Source: Anaerolineaceae bacterium UBA6073
GTDB lineage: Bacteria; Chloroflexota; Anaerolineae; Anaerolineales; Anaerolineaceae
Length of the DNA stretch: 34,429 nucleotides
Direction of reading: 5' to 3'
Assembly (NCBI GenBank): GCA_002436085.1
Contig: DIXT01000018.1
Location: 1 to 34,429, forward strand
In this document: positions 7,843 to 14,742 of the stretch, in pieces
How the letters are laid out: each line of letters opens with the position of its first letter
Numbering within the stretch: position 1 is the first letter of the stretch
Program-made: the position numbers and the translations under genes
The notes under the pieces: model-generated
Database searches by the model: none
What the model was told of the DNA's origin: nothing
The model's input: the letters and a program-made list of their open reading frames with translations, nothing else

Positions 7843-7986
7843 GCTGTTTCGTTGAAGCGAAACAGCGTCCCGTCAATCCTAACACCTATATAGTAAGCGC
7901 TTATCCTGTGATTCAGCCAAATAAAAGCTTAGAGAACGCTGTGAAAAACGCTGTCACAGGATTTTCACAGCCGCGGCGGGTATATT
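7843..7986 (+). promoter_or_regulatory. Hairpin, operator-like repeats and -10 upstream of the two-component system
   Basis: The gap 7691-8031 holds no supported gene. It carries a 9-bp stem, 6-nt loop hairpin GCTGTTTCG/CGAAACAGC (7843-7866). Downstream is an operator-like cluster: CTGTGAAAA (7939-7947), CTGTCACAG (7951-7959) and TTTTCACAG (7962-7970), so the outer arms are a 9-bp inverted repeat and GCTGTSA recurs at a 12-bp interval. A TATATT at 7981-7986 is a plausible -10. OmpR/PhoB-type regulators bind paired CTGT-type sites with about 11-bp spacing, so autoregulation is plausible but unproven. Confidence 0.4.
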
Positions 7987-8031
7987 GTGATATATATCAA
8001 TGAGGAATATTTACATTCAGGATGCCGCGCA

Positions 8032-8709
8032 ATGCCAAAAGTACTGATCACAGATGACGACCAAAAACTGCTTAAGATGCTGAAACGTACGCTTGCGTAC
8101 GAAAACATGGACGTGCTCACCGCCTCGACTGGCGTGGAAGCTCTTGAAATTGTCCACCAACAAAAACCGGACCTGATGATCCTGGATTGGATGATGCCGG
8201 AGATGGACGGGCTGGAGCTCATCCAGAGGCTGCGCGCCATGAATAACCGCCTGCCTGTCCTGATGCTCACCGCACGTGACGCGATAGAGGATCGGGTTGA
8301 TGGCTTGGAAAGCGGGGCGGATGACTACCTGGTAAAGCCTTTCGCGCCGTCTGAACTTGTGGCGCGCGTGCATGCCTTGCTGCGCCGGATTGAGACGCGC
8401 CCGGATGATACCGTGGTGCAATACGCCGATCTCATGCTGGACCCAGTCCAACACGAAGCCTGGCGCGGCACACGCCTGCTCGACCTGACCGTAACCGAGT
8501 TTAACCTCCTGCATTACTTTTTGCGCCATCCACGCCAGGTGTTGGAACGCAGCCAAATCCTGACAGAAGTGTGGGGCTACGACTTTGGCGGTGATAGCAA
8601 CGTTCTGGAAATCTATATCAGCTACCTGCGCAAAAAAATCGAAACTGATGGGGAACCGCGGCTGATTCAGACTGTCCGCGGGATTGGATACGTCCTCCGC
8701 GAGGAATGA
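8032..8709 (+). CDS. OmpR/PhoB-family response regulator
   Basis: This 225-residue protein pairs a receiver domain (about 1-120) with an OmpR-type winged helix (about 130-223). The phosphorylation site is intact: acidic pocket Asp8-Asp10, phospho-acceptor Asp52 in LDWMMPEMDG, Thr80 in MLTARD and Lys102 in VKPF. The DNA-binding part has the usual LTVTEFNLLHYFL and SNVLEIYISYLRKKI elements. ATG 8032 gives a receiver that begins MPKVLITDDD and is preceded by CAGGATG at about 10 nt; an in-frame GTG at 7987 would add an unlikely N-terminus. The stop overlaps the kinase start (ATGA), so the pair is translationally coupled. The signal sensed is not evident. Its nearness to a phosphodiesterase makes phosphate a possible theme only. 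Confidence 0.92.
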   Translation: MPKVLITDDDQKLLKMLKRTLAYENMDVLTASTGVEALEIVHQQKPDLMILDWMMPEMDGLELIQRLRAMNNRLPVLMLTARDAIEDRVDGLESGADDYLVKPFAPSELVARVHALLRRIETRPDDTVVQYADLMLDPVQHEAWRGTRLLDLTVTEFNLLHYFLRHPRQVLERSQILTEVWGYDFGGDSNVLEIYISYLRKKIETDGEPRLIQTVRGIGYVLREE

Positions 8710-10136
8710 TGTCCATTCGGGCGCGCTTCACCCTGCTCTACAATGTGATCCTGCTGGTCACACTGCTCGCGTTTGGCGCGGCTTTATATGGCATTCAGGC
8801 AAGCAGCACGCTTAACAGCCTTAAGAAAGACCTGATTTACAGCAGCGACGAGGTCGCCATCAACCTGGTGCCGATGCTCCTGGCAAACCCGCCGGGCTTG
8901 GGGCCTTACACCTCTGCGGACCCCAAAACTTTTGAGAGTTTATCCAACGCTGAAGTTATCAAGAGCCTGCGCGAGCGCGAAATTGTGCGCGTGCTGAATG
9001 CTGAGGGCGAGCTCATCGCTGCGCCCTACGGTGTGGCTGAAGGCGGGCTGCCATGCAGCGCAGAGGGGCATGCGGCGCTTCATAGGGGCGAAGTTTGGTG
9101 GGAAACGACTTATCTGGATGAACGCCTGCTGATTTTGAACCGGCCGGTGATGCTGGAAGGCAAACTTTCCATGATTCTGCAGGTCGCCCGTCCCCTAACC
9201 GAACGCGACCGCAGCATGGAAGCTCTGCGCAATACGCTGATCGCCTCCACCCTGCTGATTATGGTCGCGGCAGTCGCGATCGGCTGGTTTTTTTCCGGTT
9301 ATTTTCTTAAACCAATCCAGAAAATTTCGCAAACCGCACGCCAGATTGGTGAGGAACGGGATTTTTCGCGCCGGGTAGATTATCAGGGACCTCAGGATGA
9401 AGTCGGGCAGCTGGCGGTTACGTTCAACACCATGCTTGAGGAGCTGGAAGATGCCTACGATGCCAAAGCGCGCGCGTTGGAAATGCAGCGGGAGTTTGTT
9501 GCGGATGTTTCGCACGAGCTGCGTACGCCGCTGACCACCCTGCGCGGGAACCTGAGCTTGCTTTCGCATCAGCCCGCTGTTACCCAGGAGGAAAGGGCGG
9601 ATATCCAAAAAGATATGGTGGACGAAACCGAACGGATGATTCGCCTGGTCAGCGCACTCTTGGAGCAAGCCCGGGCGGATTCCGCCCGGAGCACAGCCAG
9701 GGATGTGGTGGAACTCCCCGCCTTGCTGGAAGAAGTGGTCCGCCAGGCGGGCCAGATGGACGAAACGCGGCAGATAAGCCTGGATGCGCCTGAGGGGCTG
9801 CGCCTGCTCACCTGGCGGGACGGCTTGAAACAGGTGCTGTTAATTCTGCTGGATAACGCGTTGAAATACGCTCCAGGAAATATTGAGGTGGAAGCCGCGG
9901 CTGTGCAGGATAGAGTGGAAATCCGGGTGCGCGATCACGGTGATGGTATTCCCGAGGAAAAGCTGACGCATATTTTTGACCGTTTTTACCGCGGAGAACG
10001 CGCCAGCGGAACGGGCTTTGGGCTGGGGCTTTCGATTGCCAAGAGCCTGGTGGAAGCCATGGGCGGGCAGTTGACTATTGAGAGCCGGCTGGGCGAAGGC
10101 TCCACCGCGATTGTCAGCCTTCCGTATGAAGGATAG
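8706..10136 (+). CDS. Membrane sensor histidine kinase
   Basis: This 476-residue sensor kinase is the partner of the overlapping response regulator. It has a first membrane helix (about 9-31), an extracellular sensor of about 140 residues, a second helix (about 176-198), a HAMP linker, and a HisKA dimerisation domain with phospho-acceptor His270 in VADVSHELRTPLT. The ATPase domain has N-box LLDNALKYAP, G1 DHGDGIPEE, F-box FDRFYR and G2 GTGFGLGLS. All motifs for autophosphorylation are present. ATG 8706 overlaps the regulator stop (ATGA); a second ATG at 8709 is equally possible. I do not recognise the sensor domain. Confidence 0.92.
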   Translation: MMSIRARFTLLYNVILLVTLLAFGAALYGIQASSTLNSLKKDLIYSSDEVAINLVPMLLANPPGLGPYTSADPKTFESLSNAEVIKSLREREIVRVLNAEGELIAAPYGVAEGGLPCSAEGHAALHRGEVWWETTYLDERLLILNRPVMLEGKLSMILQVARPLTERDRSMEALRNTLIASTLLIMVAAVAIGWFFSGYFLKPIQKISQTARQIGEERDFSRRVDYQGPQDEVGQLAVTFNTMLEELEDAYDAKARALEMQREFVADVSHELRTPLTTLRGNLSLLSHQPAVTQEERADIQKDMVDETERMIRLVSALLEQARADSARSTARDVVELPALLEEVVRQAGQMDETRQISLDAPEGLRLLTWRDGLKQVLLILLDNALKYAPGNIEVEAAAVQDRVEIRVRDHGDGIPEEKLTHIFDRFYRGERASGTGFGLGLSIAKSLVEAMGGQLTIESRLGEGSTAIVSLPYEG

Positions 10137-10154
10137 AGTGTTCGCACCGAGCGC

Positions 10155-10230
10155 GGGGATTAAAAATCAGGTCCCCAACCTTTTTCATTCAATACCGGAA
10201 TAAACACGTCGGGTTGAAGAATGCAACCCG
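10155..10230 (+). terminator. Candidate terminator and hairpin after the histidine kinase
   Basis: GGGGA (10155-10159) can pair with TCCCC (10172-10176), followed four bases later by TTTTT (10181-10185): a weak intrinsic terminator for the two-component operon. A second hairpin, CGGGTTG (10210-10216) with CAACCCG (10224-10230), follows. The wider gap 10137-10652 holds no supported gene. Confidence 0.35.
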
Positions 10231-10290
10231 ATCTACGAGCTGAAAAAATGCCCTCCGTCCTAATAGAGTCAGACAAGGAGCTGTTGGGTC

Positions 10291-10362
10291 GTAGGGGCGA
10301 AGCATCCTTAATGCTAGTGTTGCCGGAATTTGCTATGTTTGTCTGGGATGCTTCGCCCCTAC
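10291..10362. repeat. Perfect 17-bp inverted repeat, dispersed-element type
   Basis: GTAGGGGCGAAGCATCC (10291-10307) is matched exactly by its reverse complement at 10346-10362, leaving a 38-nt loop. The transcript would form a long stable hairpin. It has no T-run, so a mobile or dispersed intergenic palindrome is likelier than a terminator. Confidence 0.6.
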
Positions 10363-10610
10363 CGCTGTTAATCCCAATGCAAGCAGAATAAGGACCCTCA
10401 TCAGTCTCGCTGCGCTCGCCAGTTTGGCCTCCGGAGCGCAAGCAGAGCCTCTGGCACGCAAGCAGTCCCCGGAGAAGTTTTTTCCATATGCCGGTTTGCG
10501 TTTTTTCTGTGTTCCAGTCCTTCGTCAAACGGTTGATATTGTCAGGTTGAAATGCGCAAACTGACCTACTTCAACGATTGCGTTACACAATTGAGAGCCC
10601 CCGCGCGTGC

Positions 10611-10616
10611 TATAAT
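10611..10616 (+). promoter_or_regulatory. -10 element for the ATP-cone kinase
   Basis: TATAAT lies 36 nt before the ATG at 10653. TTGAGA at 10591-10596 is a possible -35, although the 14-nt spacer is short. Confidence 0.45.
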
Positions 10617-10652
10617 CCCAGCATCAGCTCAATTTTCACCACGGAGGAGCGC

Positions 10653-11993
10653 ATGAGTCAGATCACCCACGTCGTAAAACGCAACGGGACCCTTGTTCCC
10701 TTCACGCCGGAGCGCATCACCAACGCCATCTACCGCGCGGCTGTGGCTGTCGGCGGGCGGGACCGAAAAACCTCGGAAGAACTGGCGGCTCAGGTGGTGG
10801 CGCTGCTGGAGCAAAGCACGCCGCCAGGTGAAGCCCCCAACATCGAACAAATCCAGGACCTGGTCGAAAAGGTTCTGATTGAGAACGGGCACGCCAGAGT
10901 CGCGAAAGCGTACATTCTGTATCGGAATGAACGCGCGCGCCAGCGGGAAAAGCGTAAAGAGCCCGACCAGCAGCCCTCCAGCAACATTCCCTGGGCAAAA
11001 CTTTGGAGCGTGTTGGACTGGGCGTGCAGCCACGAAGTACATACTGTCGCGCAGTTGAACGGGTATACGCGCGCCGGCAATCTGCATCAGATAGTGACCG
11101 CCGCGGAAGCCGCCTACCATGAGGACGTGGAAAACGCCGCCAACCTGGTGCTCAACCGCAAGGACGAGGTGCGCATGGTGTTTATCGCTGGTCCCTCTTC
11201 CAGCGGAAAGACCACTACCACCATCAAACTGGGCGAACAATTGGCGCGCGAAAACCTGCGCCTGGTGACGCTGAATGTGGACCATTACTTCCACGATCTG
11301 GAGCTGCACCCCAAGGATGAGTTCGGGGATTATGATTTTGAGACCCCGCAGGCGCTGGACATGAACCTGATTAACCAACACCTGAGCGCGCTTTTTGACG
11401 GGCAGGAAGTGCGCATCCCGTATTACGACTTCAAGACCGGCCAAAGTATCAAAGACTATACCCCCATGCGGCTGGCGAAAAATGAAATCATCCTGATTGA
11501 CAGCCTGCACGGTTTATACCCGGAGATGACCATCTCCATTCCGGCTGAAATGAAGTTCAAGTTGTACATCGAGCCGCTGTTGCAGTTGAAGGACAGCGCG
11601 GGGCGCTATGTGCGCTGGACCGACATCCGCCTGATCCGGCGCATGCTGCGGGATGCCTCACACCGGGCTTACGACCCGACCCGCACCCTGCTGCACTGGC
11701 ACTACGTGCGCAGCAGCGAACTGCGCCACATCATTCCTTATGTAAATTCGGTGGATACCATCGTGAACAGCGCCATGCCCTACGAACTGCCGCTTTACAA
11801 AGCCAAACTGGGCGCTGAATTCGCACGCTGGACCGAAGAATACCGGGATGACCCGCTCCATCAGGACGCGTACGAGCGGGCGGCACGCGTGAACGCGCTC
11901 TTTGCTGAGATTGACGCGGTTGCCGACGACAGCATCGTGCCCGAAAACTCGGTTATCCGCGAGTTCATCGGCGGCGGGATTTACAAGTACTGA
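10653..11993 (+). CDS. ATP-cone domain fused to uridine kinase-like nucleoside kinase
   Basis: This 446-residue cytosolic protein begins with an ATP-cone domain (about 3-95, VVKRNGTLVPFTPERITNAI through VAKAYILYR), the nucleotide-sensing module best known from ribonucleotide reductase. A phosphoribulokinase/uridine-kinase P-loop domain follows (from about 170), with Walker A GPSSSGKTT (180-188), the VDHYFHD segment and IDSLHGLYP as a likely Walker B region. The probable reaction is ATP-dependent phosphorylation of a nucleoside, with the ATP-cone setting activity by the ATP/dATP level, but the substrate cannot be read from sequence. ATG 10653 is preferred over an upstream in-frame start at 10578 because GGAGGAG sits just upstream and the ATP-cone begins at once. 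It appears monocistronic. Confidence 0.82.
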   Translation: MSQITHVVKRNGTLVPFTPERITNAIYRAAVAVGGRDRKTSEELAAQVVALLEQSTPPGEAPNIEQIQDLVEKVLIENGHARVAKAYILYRNERARQREKRKEPDQQPSSNIPWAKLWSVLDWACSHEVHTVAQLNGYTRAGNLHQIVTAAEAAYHEDVENAANLVLNRKDEVRMVFIAGPSSSGKTTTTIKLGEQLARENLRLVTLNVDHYFHDLELHPKDEFGDYDFETPQALDMNLINQHLSALFDGQEVRIPYYDFKTGQSIKDYTPMRLAKNEIILIDSLHGLYPEMTISIPAEMKFKLYIEPLLQLKDSAGRYVRWTDIRLIRRMLRDASHRAYDPTRTLLHWHYVRSSELRHIIPYVNSVDTIVNSAMPYELPLYKAKLGAEFARWTEEYRDDPLHQDAYERAARVNALFAEIDAVADDSIVPENSVIREFIGGGIYKY

Positions 11994-12017
11994 CCCTCCG
12001 CTAACACAGGTAATAAA

Positions 12018-12183
12018 ACAGCGGCTGTCCCAAAAGTCATTAAATTGCTTTTGAGACAGCCAAAAGTGGGGGTAAAGCCTCGTAATAGGTCCATTTGTGG
12101 GTATAGAAGCCCATAATTAGCTCTTAATAGAGGATAAAGTGGGGAATTAAAAAATTAGCCGTTGCTTTTGGGTCAGCCGCTGT
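12018..12183. mobile_element. Small element with 19-bp terminal inverted repeats
   Basis: ACAGCGGCTGTCCCAAAAG (12018-12036) is matched in inverted orientation at 12165-12183 with one mismatch, bounding 166 bp without coding capacity. A further copy of the arm, CTTTTGAGACAGCC (12049-12062), pairs with the left arm over 14 bp (one mismatch) and would fold as a hairpin just after the kinase gene, possibly ending its transcript. Ends reading GGCTGTCCCAAAAG are typical of insertion-sequence termini, so this looks like a MITE or a collapsed insertion sequence. Confidence 0.55.
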
Positions 12184-12200
12184 GTGCGTCTTCTGGGTGT

Positions 12201-12869
12201 TTACCACCCCGGGCATGGGCCGGTGAAGCCCTCAAAGTTGCCATTGGGCGGATAGTTATTATAGGAATAGAGGTAATTGCCAAGCGCGTCGTAACAGGTG
12301 TAGGCGACGTAGCACTTGCCGTCGTAGATCCGGAATTCAGCCTCGCAGCCCTGCGGGATGCCGCGCGGTTCGTCGCTGAGCCCTGTGAAGAAGGTGCGCC
12401 GGTCCACTTCCTGCGTGCGGGCTTCGTCCGCGTAGAACACAAACTCGACCCAGGATTTTTTCCAGTCCGTAAAGTCGGACAGACACTCCATGTGGTTCGG
12501 ATATTTCGGGTCAGGGCTGCAGGTGATTGGGTACTCGCCGGCGATGGTGCCGTAAAGGTTCATATCCACCTGGGAGTTTAAAAAGTAGAAATGGGTCTGA
12601 TTGTCAGCAATCCAGGCTTTGTTGAATTCAAAGATGCGCGAGAACCCAGGGAAAGGCACGAGCGTGTTGGTCGGCGTGGGCGGGAGCGTGAGGGTCGGGC
12701 TGGGCTCAGGCGTGTGGGTGGCGGTAGGAGCGGGGGTATTGGTGGCGCTGGGGGCTGGCGTGTTGGTGGCAGTAGGCAGCGGGGTGGGGCTTGGCGCAGC
12801 GCTGGAGGCGCACGCAGCCAGCAGCAGCGCGAGTAGGCTAAAGGAGAGGGCTTTCCGGAGATTTCTCAT
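12201..12869 (-). CDS. Cys-rich lipoprotein, tandem paralogue 2, unknown function
   Basis: This 222-residue predicted lipoprotein has a signal peptide with lipobox LAAC (lipidated Cys20). A Thr/Pro/Ala-rich spacer (about 25-70) follows, then a domain of about 140 residues. The domain shares a clear pattern with the upstream neighbour: VPFxGF, FYFL, CSPDPKYPxHMxC, FFTGL, YDGxCY, TCYDAxGxY and a final GxTxPC. Conserved cysteines suggest extracellular disulfides. I do not recognise the domain. ATG 12869 starts the signal peptide 7 nt after the stop of the paralogue; no Shine-Dalgarno is obvious, so re-initiation is likely. A longer in-frame start at 12911 would sit inside the upstream gene. Confidence 0.75.
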   Translation of the reverse strand: MRNLRKALSFSLLALLLAACASSAAPSPTPLPTATNTPAPSATNTPAPTATHTPEPSPTLTLPPTPTNTLVPFPGFSRIFEFNKAWIADNQTHFYFLNSQVDMNLYGTIAGEYPITCSPDPKYPNHMECLSDFTDWKKSWVEFVFYADEARTQEVDRRTFFTGLSDEPRGIPQGCEAEFRIYDGKCYVAYTCYDALGNYLYSYNNYPPNGNFEGFTGPCPGW

Positions 12870-12876
12870 CGTATGG

Positions 12877-13563
12877 TCAGTTGCAGGGGGTGGTGTAGCC
12901 CTGAAATTCATTCCAGACCTCGGGAATGTTGTCCCGGGAATAATACAAGCCGCAGGCGTCGTAGCAGGTATGCGCGTAGTAGCAGCGTCCGTCGTAGAGG
13001 CGGTATTCGGATTCGCAATGCACGTCCTTGCCGCGGTCCGGGCAGTCGGTGTCGTGGTGGTAGACGATGTTACTCACCAGGCCGGTGAAAAACTTTTGGG
13101 TGTGGACCAGGTCCTGGCGGTCTTCATCCGTGAAGAATGTAAAGGTCATTTCATCCTGGCCAAAAATTTCCTGATTGCTTTCGCACTGCATATGCAGGGG
13201 ATACTTTGGGTCGGGGCTGCAGACCAGGTCGTAGCTGTCGGCGCGGGCGTACATGGTGCCCGGGAAGTTGGACTGCAGGAAGTAAAAATAGGTTTTGCCT
13301 TCATTGGACCAGGCCCGGTACAGGCTGAAAAGCTGCATGAAACCGGCAAACGGGACCTTTGTGCGGGTGGGGGTAACTGTCTCGGTAGGTACTTCGGTCT
13401 GGGTCGGGGTTTGGGTGGGCGCTGGGGTCTCGGTAGGCGGAGGGTTGGTGGGTGTGAGGGTCGCGGTTGGCACGGCGGTCGGCTGGGGGGCGGAGCCTGC
13501 ACAGGCAACCAACAGCGTGCAAATCAGCGCGAACAGTGCAAGCCTGGTAAGAGTTTTCATCAT
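12877..13563 (-). CDS. Cys-rich lipoprotein, tandem paralogue 1, unknown function
   Basis: This 228-residue predicted lipoprotein has lipobox LVAC (lipidated Cys21), a Thr/Pro linker (about 27-70) and the same C-terminal domain as the downstream gene: VPFAGF, YFYFL, CSPDPKYPLHMQC, FFTGL, YRLYDGRCY, HTCYDACGLYY and GYTTPC. It has more cysteines than its partner, for example in TDCPDRGKDVHC. The two genes are a tandem duplication transcribed together. ATG 13563 is preferred because GAGGAAG lies upstream and the signal peptide starts there; ATG 13560 is equally usable. It should be anchored on the outer face of the membrane. Function is unknown. Confidence 0.75.
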   Translation of the reverse strand: MMKTLTRLALFALICTLLVACAGSAPQPTAVPTATLTPTNPPPTETPAPTQTPTQTEVPTETVTPTRTKVPFAGFMQLFSLYRAWSNEGKTYFYFLQSNFPGTMYARADSYDLVCSPDPKYPLHMQCESNQEIFGQDEMTFTFFTDEDRQDLVHTQKFFTGLVSNIVYHHDTDCPDRGKDVHCESEYRLYDGRCYYAHTCYDACGLYYSRDNIPEVWNEFQGYTTPCN

Positions 13564-13671
13564 CGGGTCTTCCTCATGCGGTAGATCGTGCCAGCACAAG
13601 CCTGCAGGCAGACAGCGTTGGCGCAACCCTTATTGTACTCCGAATCATTGTTGGCAGAGTTTTGTTTGGTT

Positions 13672-14160
13672 TAATCTTTGTCGCCGCGAGGTACAAAGCG
13701 ATCTCCCTCTGGTTCTAATAGGTCGCCATATCCTTGTGGTACCAGTCAGTTTTCATCGTCTGCCCGCTGGAGACCTACGGTCAAAGCCCTCGCTCGGTCT
13801 GGAGACCGGCGAGAGCAAAGATTAATCTTCGTCAGCGCGAGTTTGTGAAGCGATGCCCGGAGGGCACGGTGTCTCCATCCGGTTCTACTAGGTTGCCATA
13901 TCCTTGTGGTACCAGTCAGTTATCATCGTCTGCCCGCTGGAGACCTACGGTCAAAGCCCTCGCTCGGTCTGGAGACCGGCGAGAGCAAAGATTAATCTTC
14001 GTCATCGAAGGCACGAAGCGATGCCCGGAGGGCACGGTGTCTCCATCCGGTTCTACTAGGTCGCCATATCCTTGTGGTACCAGTCAGTTATCATCATCTG
14101 CCCGCTGGAGACCTACGGTCAAAGCCCTCGCTCGGTCTGGAGACCGGCGAGAGCAAAGAA
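13672..14160. repeat. Tandem array of about three 169-bp units
   Basis: Units starting GGTTCTA(A/C)TAGGT at 13711, 13881 and 14049 (periods 170 and 168) are nearly identical. A partial unit precedes them (from about 13672) and the last unit stops near 14158. Each contains an imperfect hairpin, CTCGCTCGGTCT/AGACCGGCGAG. The segment GCGATGCCCGGAGGGCACGG plus GTGTCTCC in the units is the reverse complement of sequence at about 29803-29829, so both arrays belong to one family. Apparent open frames across it are repeat-derived. Confidence 0.85.
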
Positions 14161-14187
14161 GGGGTATGGTTGGACGGATATCTCACG

Positions 14188-14215
14188 TTGCCCCTTTCCC
14201 TCACCTGTGTATAAT
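14188..14215 (+). promoter_or_regulatory. Promoter giving a leaderless ygbA-family transcript
   Basis: TTGCCC (14188-14193), a 16-nt spacer and TATAAT (14210-14215) form a good sigma-70-type promoter. Only six bases separate the -10 from the ATG at 14222, so transcription should start on the start codon itself. Confidence 0.6.
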
Positions 14216-14221
14216 ATGCAG

Positions 14222-14602
14222 ATGCCCAAAACCGAGCCCGCCAACTTCGATAAAGCTATCCTGCAGGAACAGCAAACCGTCTCCCGGATGATCCGGATTT
14301 ACTGCCGCGCCAAACACCAGCCGGAAGGGGAACTGTGCGCTGAGTGTGAAGGCCTGCGCGCCTACGCCCTGCACCGCATCGAGCGCTGCGCCTTCCAGCC
14401 GGATAAACCCACCTGCGGCAAGTGCCCGGTGCACTGCTACCGCCCGGAGATGCGCGCGCGCATCCGTTCTGTAATGCGCTACGCCGGCCCGCGCATGCTG
14501 ACGACCGACCCGGTCGCGGCAGTCCGGCACCTGATCCGAACATTTCGAAAACCCAGCGCGAAGGTTAAGCAGGCCATTCAACGGCAGAACGACCACGCCT
14601 GA
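14222..14602 (+). CDS. ygbA: YgbA/nitrous oxide-stimulated promoter family protein
   Basis: This 126-residue protein matches the YgbA (nitrous-oxide-stimulated promoter) family along its length: SRMIRIYCRAKH, CAECEGLRAYALHRIERC, PTCGKCPVHCY and the very characteristic MRARIRSVMRYAGPRML. Seven cysteines (28, 39, 42, 56, 65, 68, 72) suggest metal or iron-sulphur binding. In enterobacteria ygbA is controlled by the nitric-oxide sensor NsrR, and its molecular role is not settled. ATG 14222 fits a leaderless promoter; an in-frame ATG at 14216 would place the -10 directly against the start codon. It stands alone between the tandem repeat array and frr. Confidence 0.88.
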   Translation: MPKTEPANFDKAILQEQQTVSRMIRIYCRAKHQPEGELCAECEGLRAYALHRIERCAFQPDKPTCGKCPVHCYRPEMRARIRSVMRYAGPRMLTTDPVAAVRHLIRTFRKPSAKVKQAIQRQNDHA

Positions 14603-14701
14603 AGCTGGTAAGATCCCGCCTTAACCCACACTAAGCTGTTTTTGCATTGCGGCAGCCCGTACTTGCCATAAAGCATCCGCAGGCTGTTATTTTTCCACTT
14701 T

Positions 14702-14716
14702 TTAAGGTATCCTTAA
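14702..14716. promoter_or_regulatory. Palindrome upstream of frr
   Basis: TTAAGG-TAT-CCTTAA is a perfect 15-nt inverted repeat about 26 nt before the frr start. A candidate promoter TTGCCA (14663-14668), 16 nt, TGTTAT (14685-14690) lies just upstream, so the palindrome would be at or just after the transcription start and could be an operator. Confidence 0.35.
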
Positions 14717-14742
14717 CTTTTGAGTGTCATGAGGAGGCAAAA

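Noticed and set aside
10160..10528. 122-residue minus-strand open frame after the histidine kinase
   Set aside because: It spans two inverted repeats, has unusual composition and shows no family resemblance.
12601..13584. 327-residue plus-strand open frame opposite the lipoproteins
   Set aside because: Its Gly/Val-rich runs are the antisense of Thr/Pro linkers; the minus-strand genes have signal peptides and conserved motifs.
13672..14160. Possible CRISPR array
   Set aside because: Units are about 169 bp and wholly repeated; there are no short direct repeats separating unique spacers and no cas genes.
14216..14602. Alternative start two codons upstream for the ygbA-family gene
   Set aside because: It would begin directly after the -10 hexamer, where the codon would probably not be transcribed; ATG 14222 fits better.
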